Assembly (NCBI GenBank): GCA_910578035.1
Contig: CAJTOB010000048.1
Span: 1 to 23,451 of the forward strand
Direction of reading: 5' to 3'
Length of the DNA stretch: 23,451 nt
Origin: an uncultured Muribaculaceae bacterium
GTDB taxonomy: Bacteria; Bacteroidota; Bacteroidia; Bacteroidales; Muribaculaceae
In this document: one piece after another, positions 5,630-14,041 of the stretch
Position numbering within the stretch: position 1 is the stretch's first letter
How the letters are laid out: the number at the start of each line of letters is the position of its first letter
Made by a program: the position numbers and the translations under genes
The notes under the pieces: generated by a model
Database searches by the model: none
The model's input: only the letters and a program-made list of their open reading frames with translations
What the model was told of the DNA's origin: nothing

Positions 5630-7090
5630 ATGGACGCTAAGACTTTTGCAGCAGAGGTGCTGACGGCACTGCCATATACGGCCAACGACCAGCAAGTGGC
5701 TGTCGTTGCCGCCATGAGCAGGTTTGTGATGGCGCCGCCAAACCACGACATGGCCTTTATACTCAACGGTTATGCCGGCACCGGCAAGACATCGCTCACC
5801 GGAGCCCTTGTCCGTGTGCTCGAGGCTCACGGCCGCAAGGCTGTACTTCTCGCACCTACAGGCCGAGCAGCCAAGGTCTTCTCAGCCAATTCGCACAACC
5901 ACCCGGCATTCACTATACACCGCAAGATATACCGCCATGCCTTCGGTGCCGAGCAGGCTCAGTCCGGCCCACCAATGCCTGCCGAAAACAAGCTGCGCAA
6001 CGCCGTTTTCATTGTCGACGAAGCCTCAATGATTGGCACTGCCGACGAGCGCGGCTACAGTCTCCTTGAAGACCTCGTGCAGTATGTTTACTCAGGCGTC
6101 GGTTGCCGCCTTATCCTCATGGGAGATACTGCGCAGCTGCCGCCGGTCGGGCAAGACCGTTCGCCGGCCATGAACCCCGAGACACTCAGGCGACTCGGCA
6201 TAAAGGTAAGCCATGCCACCCTCACCGAAACAGCGCGCCAGGCAGCCGACTCGGGCATTCTTTTCAACGCCACACGGCTACGCAAAGTAATGTCGAAAAT
6301 AGCCTCGCTGCCCGAAGGAGCCGAACTACCTGTGCCGCGTTTGCGCACCACAGGCCTGACAGACGTCACTGTCGTCGACGGCGAAGACCTGCCGGAAATA
6401 GTCACCGGAGCATACGACCGCGACGGCCTCTCAGAAACCATCTTCATCACCCGAAGCAACCGCCGTGCAGCCGAATATAACGCCGGACTCCGCTCCTCCG
6501 TGCTATACCGCGAGGAAGAGCTCACTCGCGGCGACCTCCTGATAGTTGCCCGCAATCACTATTTTTCGGGCAAAAAGCCGCGTGGCATCGATTTCATTGC
6601 CAATGGCGACATATTGACTGTCGAAAAAGTGCTCGGTACAGAATACCGCTATGGCATGCGATTCGCCGACGTCACACTCTCCTTTCCTCCGCCGGCCGAC
6701 GCACCCGACGACACCGAGCCGATAATGTTTGACGCCAAAATAATGCTCGACACCATCGCGGCCGACTATGCCGTACTCCCGCGCGACGGCTGGGAGAAAT
6801 TATATTACGGAATTATGGCCGACGACGAGCGTTTCGGCCCCATGCCCGTTGACCGACGGTACGCCCAGCTCCGCACCGACCCCTACTGGACAGCCCTACA
6901 GGTGAAATATGCCTATGCCGTCACATGCCACAAGGCTCAGGGCGGACAGTGGTCAAACGTATTCGTAGACCTTAGCTATATCCCCGCCGATGCTCTCGGC
7001 ATGACACTATACCGATGGCTGTACACAGCCGTTACCCGTGCTAAAAAACATCTTTACCTTATATCACCACCCGAACAACTTCTGAAATGA
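5630..7090 (+). CDS. RecD-like ATP-dependent DNA helicase (AAA_30/UvrD_C_2)
   Basis: A 486-residue superfamily 1 helicase. Motifs visible: Walker A GYAGTGKTS at 47-55, motif Ia LLAPTGRAAKV near 73-83, Walker B VDEAS at 129-133, motif III GDTAQLPPVG near 170, and at the C terminus VTCHKAQGGQWSNVFVDL (about 440) and LYTAVTRAKKHLYLI (about 470), the UvrD_C_2 core. It lacks the N-terminal extension and tandem HhH of full RecD2 and is shorter, so it belongs to the compact RecD-like group common in Bacteroidales. It probably acts in DNA repair or replication-fork processing; no partner nuclease is nearby. Its stop overlaps the ATG of the DUF418 gene (ATGA). It is divergent from the riboswitch transcript. 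Confidence 0.9.
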   Translation: MDAKTFAAEVLTALPYTANDQQVAVVAAMSRFVMAPPNHDMAFILNGYAGTGKTSLTGALVRVLEAHGRKAVLLAPTGRAAKVFSANSHNHPAFTIHRKIYRHAFGAEQAQSGPPMPAENKLRNAVFIVDEASMIGTADERGYSLLEDLVQYVYSGVGCRLILMGDTAQLPPVGQDRSPAMNPETLRRLGIKVSHATLTETARQAADSGILFNATRLRKVMSKIASLPEGAELPVPRLRTTGLTDVTVVDGEDLPEIVTGAYDRDGLSETIFITRSNRRAAEYNAGLRSSVLYREEELTRGDLLIVARNHYFSGKKPRGIDFIANGDILTVEKVLGTEYRYGMRFADVTLSFPPPADAPDDTEPIMFDAKIMLDTIAADYAVLPRDGWEKLYYGIMADDERFGPMPVDRRYAQLRTDPYWTALQVKYAYAVTCHKAQGGQWSNVFVDLSYIPADALGMTLYRWLYTAVTRAKKHLYLISPPEQLLK

Positions 7091-8259
7091 CGACTGAACT
7101 GAAGAAACATCCTCGCGTCGATGTTGCCGACGCCCTGCGCGGATTTGCCGTGCTTGCAATAATCCTTCTCCACTCCATCGAACACTTCAATTTCTACTCG
7201 TTCCCGTCGACCGACGGCCAGAGCGCTTGGCTGAATTTCACCGATAAAGCCATCTGGGATGGCCTATTCTTCGCTTTCGGAGGGAAGGCTTATGCTATTT
7301 TCGCCCTGCTCTTCGGCTTCAGTTTCTTCATTCAGCACGACAATCAGCGCCTCCGTGGCAACGACTTCCGCGCACGCTTCTGCTGGCGACTGCTGATACT
7401 CTTTGTCATCGGCAATATAAACGCGGCATTCTTCACCGGAGAGATACTGGTGCTATATGCTCTCGTAGGCTTCGTTCTCGTACTCACGTGCCGTCTCTCC
7501 GACCGCACTGTCATTGCCCTCGCTACAATCTGCCTGTTGCAGCCTGTCGCAATCTATAACATTGCCATAACCCTTATACAACCCGGGTTCGAACCGGCAA
7601 GTCTCGATTGGATGCAACACTGGCAGGCAGCCAACGACGCTCAGACAAACAGCGACTTCTGGACCACCGTAAAAGTCAACTTATGGTCCGGCCAACTCTT
7701 CTCCCTCGGCTGGGCTTGGGACCACGGACGTGTATTCCAGACCGCCGGTCTGTTTATGACAGGCATGCTTATCGGACGCCGTGGCCTTTTCGGCAAAGCG
7801 CATCTTGCTTTGTGGGGCCGTGTGCTCGCCATAGCACTTGTGTGCTTCTTCCCTCTCTACGGCATTTCTAACATGATGGGCAACTTCGTCACAAATACTG
7901 TAGTCCTTTCTCAGCTGAAGATAATCATTCCTTCGCTTTCCAACCTTGCCTTTATGGCTGTGCTTGTGTCGGGAATAATCTTCGGATTCTACTGCACCCG
8001 TCGCCTCTCTGCCGTTTTGGCTCTCCTCATACCATATGGTAAGCTGAGCATGACAAACTATGTGACACAGGGCATCGTCGGCTCAGCCATATTCTATCAC
8101 TGGGGGCTCTACGCCCGCATGGGTATAACCGCCAGCGTATTGCTCGGTGTGGCGATTTTCCTGGTGCAGTATGCTTTCTGCCGCTTCTGGGTAGGGCGTC
8201 ACAACCACGGCCCCCTCGAATACATCTGGAAAAAAGCCACCTGGCTCTGGTCCGACTGA
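7087..8259 (+). CDS. DUF418 family integral membrane protein
   Basis: A 390-residue polytopic membrane protein with roughly ten hydrophobic segments. The N-terminal segment RVDVADALRGFAVLAIILLHS is typical of DUF418 and of heparan-alpha-glucosaminide acetyltransferase-like relatives. The C-terminal part carries YGKLSMTNYVTQGIVGSAIFY and FLVQYAFCRFWVGRHNHGPLE, the conserved end of DUF418 (residues about 320-380). The function of the family is not known; acyl transfer across the membrane has been suggested from distant similarity. It is translationally coupled to the helicase by an ATGA overlap, an odd partner for a membrane protein. Its stop codon lies in an inverted repeat shared with the convergent ygiQ gene. 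Confidence 0.88.
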   Translation: MTTELKKHPRVDVADALRGFAVLAIILLHSIEHFNFYSFPSTDGQSAWLNFTDKAIWDGLFFAFGGKAYAIFALLFGFSFFIQHDNQRLRGNDFRARFCWRLLILFVIGNINAAFFTGEILVLYALVGFVLVLTCRLSDRTVIALATICLLQPVAIYNIAITLIQPGFEPASLDWMQHWQAANDAQTNSDFWTTVKVNLWSGQLFSLGWAWDHGRVFQTAGLFMTGMLIGRRGLFGKAHLALWGRVLAIALVCFFPLYGISNMMGNFVTNTVVLSQLKIIIPSLSNLAFMAVLVSGIIFGFYCTRRLSAVLALLIPYGKLSMTNYVTQGIVGSAIFYHWGLYARMGITASVLLGVAIFLVQYAFCRFWVGRHNHGPLEYIWKKATWLWSD

Positions 8260-8273
8260 GAAATCTTCTCAGT
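8255..8273. terminator. Compact inverted repeat containing both convergent stop codons
   Basis: ACTGAGAA (8255-8262) and TTCTCAGT (8266-8273) are exact reverse complements with a 3-base loop. The TGA of the DUF418 gene and the TGA of ygiQ on the other strand both sit inside the stem. No long T run follows, so a terminator role is plausible but unproven. Confidence 0.4.
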
Positions 8274-10125
8274 TTCGGAAACGGGATTTATTGAAGAGCT
8301 TGTCGATTAGGTCTGTGCGGCCGATTTTACGCAAGGTGCGGATTATATCGGCGCGATAAGCAGGGTCGTACCAGAAAAAGAATTTGCGCTGTTCGAGTTT
8401 CTGCTCGGGCGTTGTCGCTGTGAAGATTTTTTCACCTGTATAGGGGTGATAGCCTGTATAGTATATCTCGGTAGCCATGGTCATCGGCGTCGGAGTGAAG
8501 TCCTGCACCTGCTCAAGGTGGAAATTGAGCTCTTTGGTAGCGGCTGCAAGCTCGGCCATATCCACAGCCCGGCAGCCGGGGTGAGATGATATAAAGTAAG
8601 GAATAAGCTGCTGGCGCAGACCGCACGAACCGTTCACTCGGTCGAAAAGGCGCTTGAACTCATGAAAAAGCTTGAAAGAAGGCTTGCGCATAATCTGCAA
8701 CACCTCGTCCGACGTATGTTCCGGCGCCACTTTCAGACGGCCCGACACATGATGCTCTATCAACTCGCGGTTGTAGCGGGCATTGGCACGGTCAATCTCA
8801 ATGTCGCCGGTGCGATGCATAGACAAATCATAGCGCACGCCGCTGCCGATAAAACTCTTTTTTACGCCTGGAATCGAATCGGCCGCATGATATATATCGA
8901 GCAGCGGGCGATGGTCTGTATTCAGATTGGCACAAGGCGAGGGGTGTAGGCATGAAGGCCTCAGACAGCGACGGCACTTTCCCTTGTCGCGTCCTCCCAT
9001 GGCATACATATTGGCCGAGGGGCCGCCAAGGTCGCTGATATAGCCCTTGAAATCGGGCATACGAGTGACCTGCCGCACCTCGCGCAGAATGGATTCCTTC
9101 GAGCGCGAAGCTATAAACTTGCCCTGATGAGCCGATATAGTGCAGAATGCACAGCCGCCGAAACAACCCCGGTGCATATTGACCGAATGCCGTATCATTT
9201 CATATGCCGGAATCACCTTTCCTTTATATCGAGGGTGAGGCAGACGCGTATAAGGCAAGTCAAACGAGGCATCGATTTCTCCCTGTGTCATGGCAGGGAG
9301 CATTGGATTGACACGCACCGCATGCTTTCCGGTTGCCTGCCAAAGCGTCGCACCGCCGTCGAAGCGGTTGCTCTGCTGCTCTATATGCTTGAAATTGGTT
9401 GCCTGCGAGCGCTTGTCGGCCAGACACGTCTCAAACGAGGCCAAAACAATATTATCGCTATCTGTCGCCGGAATCTCTTCAAGAGGTCTCAGAACCACAC
9501 TCTGCGGCATGTCGATGATTTCACCTATTCTCTGCCCGGAGTCGAGGCGCCGCGCAAGGTCCAAGACCGTTTTCTCGCCCATGCCATATAGGAGCATATC
9601 GGCTGCGGTATCGACCAGAATAGAAGGACGCAGACGGTCTTGCCAGTAGTCGTAGTGTGAAAGACGTCGCAGCGATGCCTCGATACCGCCTATGACTATA
9701 GGCGTGTCGGGATAAAGCTCGCGTAATATTTTCGAATATACAACCGACGGATAGTCCGGGCGTGCGCCGTGACGCCCTCCGGGAGTATATGCATCATCGG
9801 AACGGCGGCGTCTGTTGGCCGTATAGTGGTTTACCATCGAATCCATGGCACCGGGGCTTATACCGAAGAACAGACGCGGAACTCCAAACTTGCGGAAGTC
9901 GCGCAAATCGTCCTGCCAGTTCGGCTGAGGCACAATAGCCACACGGTAGCCGGCCGCTTGCAGAGTACGGCCTATGACCGCAGCCCCGAATGCAGGGTGG
10001 TCAACATATGCATCGCCCGAAAAAAGCACTATATCAACACTATCCCAGCCGAGATCCTTCATTTCCTTGACCGAAGTCGGAAGCCAGTCGGTCGGCCTGA
10101 GTGTATTATAATCTATCTCTTTCAT
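8269..10125 (-). CDS. ygiQ: YgiQ family radical SAM protein
   Basis: A 618-residue cytoplasmic protein. An N-terminal domain (starting LPTSVKEMKDLGWDSVDIVLF..DAYVDHPAFG) of the YgiQ/UPF0313 type precedes the radical SAM core, whose cluster motif CxxxCxxC is at Cys321, Cys325 and Cys328 (MHRGCFGGCAFC). A further Cys-rich stretch (GKCRRCLRPSCLHPSPC) follows about 65 residues later. The length is in the normal range for the family (about 600-750). The reaction is unknown. Its ATG overlaps the stop of uvrB (ATGA on the minus strand), so it is the second gene of a uvrB-ygiQ operon. It ends next to the convergent DUF418 gene. Confidence 0.95.
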   Translation of the reverse strand: MKEIDYNTLRPTDWLPTSVKEMKDLGWDSVDIVLFSGDAYVDHPAFGAAVIGRTLQAAGYRVAIVPQPNWQDDLRDFRKFGVPRLFFGISPGAMDSMVNHYTANRRRRSDDAYTPGGRHGARPDYPSVVYSKILRELYPDTPIVIGGIEASLRRLSHYDYWQDRLRPSILVDTAADMLLYGMGEKTVLDLARRLDSGQRIGEIIDMPQSVVLRPLEEIPATDSDNIVLASFETCLADKRSQATNFKHIEQQSNRFDGGATLWQATGKHAVRVNPMLPAMTQGEIDASFDLPYTRLPHPRYKGKVIPAYEMIRHSVNMHRGCFGGCAFCTISAHQGKFIASRSKESILREVRQVTRMPDFKGYISDLGGPSANMYAMGGRDKGKCRRCLRPSCLHPSPCANLNTDHRPLLDIYHAADSIPGVKKSFIGSGVRYDLSMHRTGDIEIDRANARYNRELIEHHVSGRLKVAPEHTSDEVLQIMRKPSFKLFHEFKRLFDRVNGSCGLRQQLIPYFISSHPGCRAVDMAELAAATKELNFHLEQVQDFTPTPMTMATEIYYTGYHPYTGEKIFTATTPEQKLEQRKFFFWYDPAYRADIIRTLRKIGRTDLIDKLFNKSRFRN

Positions 10126-12236
10126 TTCTTTTGCTCCATGGACTGCAGACGCAGTTCAAGTTTGATAATCTCATCGCGCAGACGTGCGGCAGTCATGAAT
10201 TCCATATCTTTTGCAGCCTGAAGCATCTGACCGCGCAGGCGGTTGATGGAACGCTGCATTTCATCTGCGCTCATATAAGCCACAACCGGGTCGGCGGCTA
10301 TATCGACCGAAGTACTGAATTCGTTTGCATACGGCAGCGGTGTTTTCTTTGCCTTCTCGCGTTTTTCCTTGGCATTCATCTGCTTCTGCGGACGCCCCGC
10401 ACCTGCAGCGGTGGCTGTAGCCTCCATATCTACTTCCTCCTTCTCCAGACCGACAATGGCATTTCGAGCCTTCACGATAGCCTGCGGTGTGATGCCGTGT
10501 TCCTCGTTATACTTCAGCTGCAGGGCACGCCGGCGCTCAGTCTCGTCGATAGTCTGCTGCATAGAGTCGGTGATTTTATCGGCATACATTATCACCTCGC
10601 CATTAAGATTACGGGCTGCTCGGCCTACGGTCTGTGTGAGCGAGCGGTGACTGCGGAGGAAACCTTCCTTATCGGCATCGAGGATTGCCACAAGCGATAC
10701 CTCGGGCAAATCGAGGCCTTCTCGTAGCAGATTCACACCAATGAGCACATCGTACTCTCCAGCCCGAAGACCATCGAGAATCTTTATGCGATCGAGCGTA
10801 TCGACATCGCTGTGTATATATGCCGTCTTGATTTTCAGTTTCAGGAAATACTCGTTGAGCTCCTCGGCCATACGTTTTGTCAGAGTAGTTACAAGGGTAC
10901 GCTCGTCGCGTTCTATGCGCAGTTGTATTTCCTCGAGGAGGTCGTCGATTTGATTCATCGACGGCTTCACCCGAATGAGTGGGTCGAGCAGGCCCGTCGG
11001 GCGTATCACCTGTTCGGTCACGACACCTTCGACGCGCTCCAGTTCATAATCTGCCGGTGTGGCCGACACATATATCACCTGATTTGTCATGCTCTCGAAT
11101 TCCTCGAATTTGAGCGGACGGTTGTCGAGTGCGGCCGGGAGCCGGAAGCCGTATTCCACAAGATTGCCCTTGCGCGAGCGGTCACCGCCATACATGGCGC
11201 GTATCTGAGGCACCGTCACATGGCTTTCGTCTATGATGGTAAGGAAATCTTTCGGAAAGTAATCGAGCAGACAGAACGGACGTTCGCCTTCGCGGCGCCC
11301 GTCGAAATATCGCGAGTAATTCTCTATACCGGAGCAATATCCGAGCTCTTTAATCATTTCGACATCGTATGTCACACGCTCCTCTATGCGCTGGGCCTCA
11401 AGATCGCGACCCTCGCCTGTGAAAAACGCGACCTGCCGCCCGAGATCAAGCTGAATCTGAGCCACGGCGGCAGCCTGGCGCTGAGGCGACGTCACAAAAA
11501 GATTGGCCGGATAGATATTGAAGCGGTCATGGGTGCCAAGATGAGCATTGTCGTCGGGGTGTACGGTTATTATCGACTCAACTTCGTCGCCCCAGAAGAC
11601 CACTCGTACTATTATATCCTCGTAAGCAAGACGGATATCTACCGTATCGCCTTTCACCCTGAAGGTGCCTCGCCCGAATTCCACCTCACTCCGGCAATAC
11701 AAGGCTGCCACAAGTTTGCGGAGAAACTGATTTCGGGTAATCTGCATGCCACGTGTTACGGTTACCACATTCTCATGGAAATCCTCCGGATTGCCCATGC
11801 CATAAAGACACGATACCGACGACACAACTATGACATCGCGCCGCCCCGACAGCAGAGCAGAGGTCGTTGCAAGACGAAGACGGTCGATTTCGTCGTTTAT
11901 CATCAGGTCTTTCTCTATATACTTGTCGACCGACGGTATATATGCTTCCGGCTGATAATAATCGTAATACGAAACGAAATACTGCACCGCATTTTCAGGA
12001 AAAAACTGTTTGAATTCGCTATACAGCTGCGCCGCAAGAGTCTTGTTATGGCTAAGAATCAGCGTAGGACGCTGCACCTCCTTTATCACATTGGCCATCG
12101 TAAAAGTCTTGCCCGAGCCCGTGACACCGAGCAACACCTGCGCATCGCGGCCGGCCTCCACGCCCTCGGCAAGCTGGCGGATAGCCTGCGGCTGGTCGCC
12201 AGTGGGCTGATACTGCGAACTTAAGCGAAATTCCAT
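10122..12236 (-). CDS. uvrB: Excinuclease ABC subunit B
   Basis: A 704-residue DNA repair helicase of the UvrABC nucleotide-excision pathway. Walker A is GVTGSGKT at 37-44; the beta-hairpin that clamps DNA is the aromatic-rich stretch YFVSYYDYYQPEAYIPSVDK at 86-105; Walker B is DESH at 336-339; motif VI is QTVGRAARN; a C-terminal UVR domain for UvrC contact occupies about residues 660-700. It is slightly longer than E. coli UvrB because of a basic, Ala-rich linker (about residues 600-635) before the UVR domain. A -7 element (complement of 12266-12273, TATCTTTG) and a 17-bp palindrome at 12289-12305 lie upstream. It is the first gene of an operon with ygiQ. Confidence 0.98.
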   Translation of the reverse strand: MEFRLSSQYQPTGDQPQAIRQLAEGVEAGRDAQVLLGVTGSGKTFTMANVIKEVQRPTLILSHNKTLAAQLYSEFKQFFPENAVQYFVSYYDYYQPEAYIPSVDKYIEKDLMINDEIDRLRLATTSALLSGRRDVIVVSSVSCLYGMGNPEDFHENVVTVTRGMQITRNQFLRKLVAALYCRSEVEFGRGTFRVKGDTVDIRLAYEDIIVRVVFWGDEVESIITVHPDDNAHLGTHDRFNIYPANLFVTSPQRQAAAVAQIQLDLGRQVAFFTGEGRDLEAQRIEERVTYDVEMIKELGYCSGIENYSRYFDGRREGERPFCLLDYFPKDFLTIIDESHVTVPQIRAMYGGDRSRKGNLVEYGFRLPAALDNRPLKFEEFESMTNQVIYVSATPADYELERVEGVVTEQVIRPTGLLDPLIRVKPSMNQIDDLLEEIQLRIERDERTLVTTLTKRMAEELNEYFLKLKIKTAYIHSDVDTLDRIKILDGLRAGEYDVLIGVNLLREGLDLPEVSLVAILDADKEGFLRSHRSLTQTVGRAARNLNGEVIMYADKITDSMQQTIDETERRRALQLKYNEEHGITPQAIVKARNAIVGLEKEEVDMEATATAAGAGRPQKQMNAKEKREKAKKTPLPYANEFSTSVDIAADPVVAYMSADEMQRSINRLRGQMLQAAKDMEFMTAARLRDEIIKLELRLQSMEQKK

Positions 12237-12265
12237 AGAAAACCTATTGTATTTTGTTCAAACTA

Positions 12266-12305
12266 CAAAGATACAACAATTTCCATCAGAACGTTGCAAA
12301 CGTTC
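12266..12305 (-). promoter_or_regulatory. uvrB promoter with overlapping palindrome
   Basis: The complement of 12266-12273 is TATCTTTG, an exact TAnnTTTG. Upstream of it, GAACGTT (12289-12295) and AACGTTC (12299-12305) form a perfect inverted repeat around GCA. The palindrome covers the region where the -33 element should be; the nearest TTTG (complement of 12297-12300) is 23 bases from the -7 element, longer than the usual 19-20. A repressor bound here would block the promoter. The regulator is not known. Confidence 0.5.
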
Positions 12306-12339
12306 CGATATTTTCAATATATTTTCATACGTTTCACAG

Positions 12340-13134
12340 TCAGCTTTTGGGCTGCATGAGTGGCGTTCCGAGGCGATGACGACCGGAGCGGTAGGTAATT
12401 GCGCCGTTGGGGCATACAGCCGTACAGTTGAAGCACACCACACAGCGCGAACTGTCGACCGTATGGTCTGTCAGATTTATACACTCGCTTTTGCACACCC
12501 GCTCGCACTCGCCGCAATTTATACACAAATCGGTATTGATATCGAAATGGAGCACGGCCTGACGCGACGCTACCCCCAGCAGGCTGCCGACCGGGCAGAA
12601 TGTATTACACAGCCGACGCCCTTTACGCCAGGCGAAACATACTACAAGAATCGCCGTAAGCGATGCTATTCCCATAGCCGACAACGAGAAAAGCACAGAG
12701 TCGTCAAGATGCAGCGGAACGATAACAAACTGCTCTATCATCCTGGAGTAGCCCGTATAGGGGTCGACAAGAGCCGGAACCGCGGCTGAGCCCGTCAACA
12801 TCAGGGCAAAGGCTATTATAAGAAAGACAACACGGGTACGCGAAGCCGGCTCGCAGTATCTATAGTCGCGTCTTTTACGCCGGCTCAGCCTTGACAAGGC
12901 CGACACACAGTCCATCAGCGTTCCCATAGGGCATACCGTCGAGCAATATATCCGCCCATAGACAAGAGCGACTACCGCCCAGAAAACCAGACACACAGCC
13001 GCCCCCGACAGCAAAGCTGTCAGAATCTGCATACGCACAAATACACTGTCGTATCCGGCGACAAGTGCCCATGTCGGAACGGCCATGGCTATCAGAGATA
13101 TTATTATGCGTATTATACGGACGGTTCGATACAT
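12340..13134 (-). CDS. Membrane-bound 4Fe-4S polyferredoxin (NapH-like)
   Basis: A 264-residue protein when started at the ATG at 13134. The frame extends upstream to a TTG at 13149, but those codons overlap the -7 promoter element, so the ATG is preferred. Hydrophobic helices lie around residues 5-25, 35-60, 100-122 and 143-168. Two CxxxCP motifs follow membrane segments (Cys64/Cys68 and Cys176/Cys180), as in NapH/CcoG-type proteins. The C-terminal domain binds two 4Fe-4S clusters: Cys204-207-210-214 and Cys231-234-237-241. It probably carries electrons between the quinone pool or a cytoplasmic donor and an unknown partner. No reductase or assembly gene is adjacent, so the pathway cannot be assigned. 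Confidence 0.85.
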   Translation of the reverse strand: MYRTVRIIRIIISLIAMAVPTWALVAGYDSVFVRMQILTALLSGAAVCLVFWAVVALVYGRIYCSTVCPMGTLMDCVSALSRLSRRKRRDYRYCEPASRTRVVFLIIAFALMLTGSAAVPALVDPYTGYSRMIEQFVIVPLHLDDSVLFSLSAMGIASLTAILVVCFAWRKGRRLCNTFCPVGSLLGVASRQAVLHFDINTDLCINCGECERVCKSECINLTDHTVDSSRCVVCFNCTAVCPNGAITYRSGRHRLGTPLMQPKS

Positions 13135-13138
13135 GTGG

Positions 13139-13166
13139 CAAATATACAATTTTTTTGCTAATTTTG
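13139..13166. promoter_or_regulatory. Closely spaced divergent promoters
   Basis: The complement of 13139-13146 is TATATTTG, pointing left, 4 bases before the polyferredoxin ATG. TAATTTTG at 13159-13166 points right, 20 bases before the ATG at 13187. The two -7 elements are only 12 bases apart, so RNA polymerase can hardly occupy both at once. Neither has a clear -33 TTTG. Confidence 0.55.
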
Positions 13167-13186
13167 CAGCTTAACAGCATTATCAC

Positions 13187-13999
13187 ATGGATTCCACTCC
13201 CTCAAAAAAAACATATTCACACGAAGAACTGTCCAGTCTTATAAATGCAGCTTTGCTACGCGATGACACGCCGGGGCCGGTAAAAATCGCAAATAAGATA
13301 TACAACGACATAATGATTGGCGATGGCGCGTTTGCCCGCATATCAAGAATGCTTGAAGCAGAAGCCATGCGTCTTATCAGCCGCGACTTGCCATTGTCGC
13401 TGCTCGGTTCATCGTCTGCGCCAGTCAACGAAATGCCGGCGGCTCTGCGCCCCGGAGTGCGCGCCAGAATAGAGGCTGAGTTCAAGCAATTCATTCACTC
13501 CGACGCTGTCAGGACTGAAGTAAACAATATATACAACGAACTCTGCGACAGCATCGAACGCGCCGGCTGGAGTTTTGGCATCGTGAATCTGGCCCACGCC
13601 ATCGAAATTTTCCGCGACAAAGTGAGAAAACAGACAGGCGTCTATGACAGATCAATAGCACTCATCGGACCGTTCGTAGACCTCGACCCGCTATACGAGG
13701 CAGCATGCCGGGTGACCCTCAATGAGCGCCTGCGCGGCAACAACCGTATCGACATTCAAAATTTCTATACAGCTCTTTGCGAAAACACCCGCAGCGCTTG
13801 TGTGGAAATCGCCGCGACATTCTCTCGCAATATCCTGAATGACCTTGCCGAATGGCCCCGCCTGCAGGCTATTATAGAAAGCAACAACACTCTATATGAG
13901 CGATGCAAGGAAATCGCCGAGCAAAGTGCCGGAAAGCCTAAATGCCGCGTTTTCTCAGACCCCGACCGCTCCAACCCGATGGATTTGGTGAGTATCTGA
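13187..13999 (+). CDS. Conserved-looking hypothetical protein, helical
   Basis: A 270-residue protein that I do not recognise. It has no signal peptide and no membrane segment, so it should be cytoplasmic. The sequence is hydrophilic and predicted helical throughout, with stretches such as RIEAEFKQFIHSDAVRTEVNNIYN and NNRIDIQNFYTALCENTRS. There is no nucleotide-binding or metal-binding motif that I can see; four cysteines are scattered. It has its own promoter element 20 bases upstream and diverges from the polyferredoxin. The promoter of the next (envelope) operon begins inside its last codons, with TTTG at 13984-13987. The frame is well supported by codon pattern and by tight packing against neighbours. 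Confidence 0.75.
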   Translation: MDSTPSKKTYSHEELSSLINAALLRDDTPGPVKIANKIYNDIMIGDGAFARISRMLEAEAMRLISRDLPLSLLGSSSAPVNEMPAALRPGVRARIEAEFKQFIHSDAVRTEVNNIYNELCDSIERAGWSFGIVNLAHAIEIFRDKVRKQTGVYDRSIALIGPFVDLDPLYEAACRVTLNERLRGNNRIDIQNFYTALCENTRSACVEIAATFSRNILNDLAEWPRLQAIIESNNTLYERCKEIAEQSAGKPKCRVFSDPDRSNPMDLVSI

Positions 14000-14015
14000 G
14001 CTTTTACTACCTTTG
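13984..14015 (+). promoter_or_regulatory. Promoter of the envelope operon
   Basis: TTTG at 13984-13987 and TACCTTTG at 14008-14015 match the -33 and -7 elements with a 20-base spacer. The -33 element lies within the last codons of the preceding gene. The predicted start is near 14020, 22 bases before the first ATG. Confidence 0.75.
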
Positions 14016-14041
14016 CACACGTTTCACATCAACTACTTACG

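Noticed and set aside
10812..12224. Long open frame (470 codons) on the plus strand opposite uvrB
   Set aside because: It is the antisense shadow of a clear uvrB gene; the translation has no recognisable domain and no start signal, and GC-rich third positions explain the length.
12289..12305. Reading the uvrB-upstream palindrome as a terminator for the polyferredoxin gene
   Set aside because: The 7-bp stem has no T run on the minus strand and lies over the promoter; an operator is more likely.
12289..12305. Calling the same palindrome a LexA (Cheo) box
   Set aside because: GAAC and GTTC are 9 bases apart instead of 4, so it does not fit the known Gram-positive consensus.
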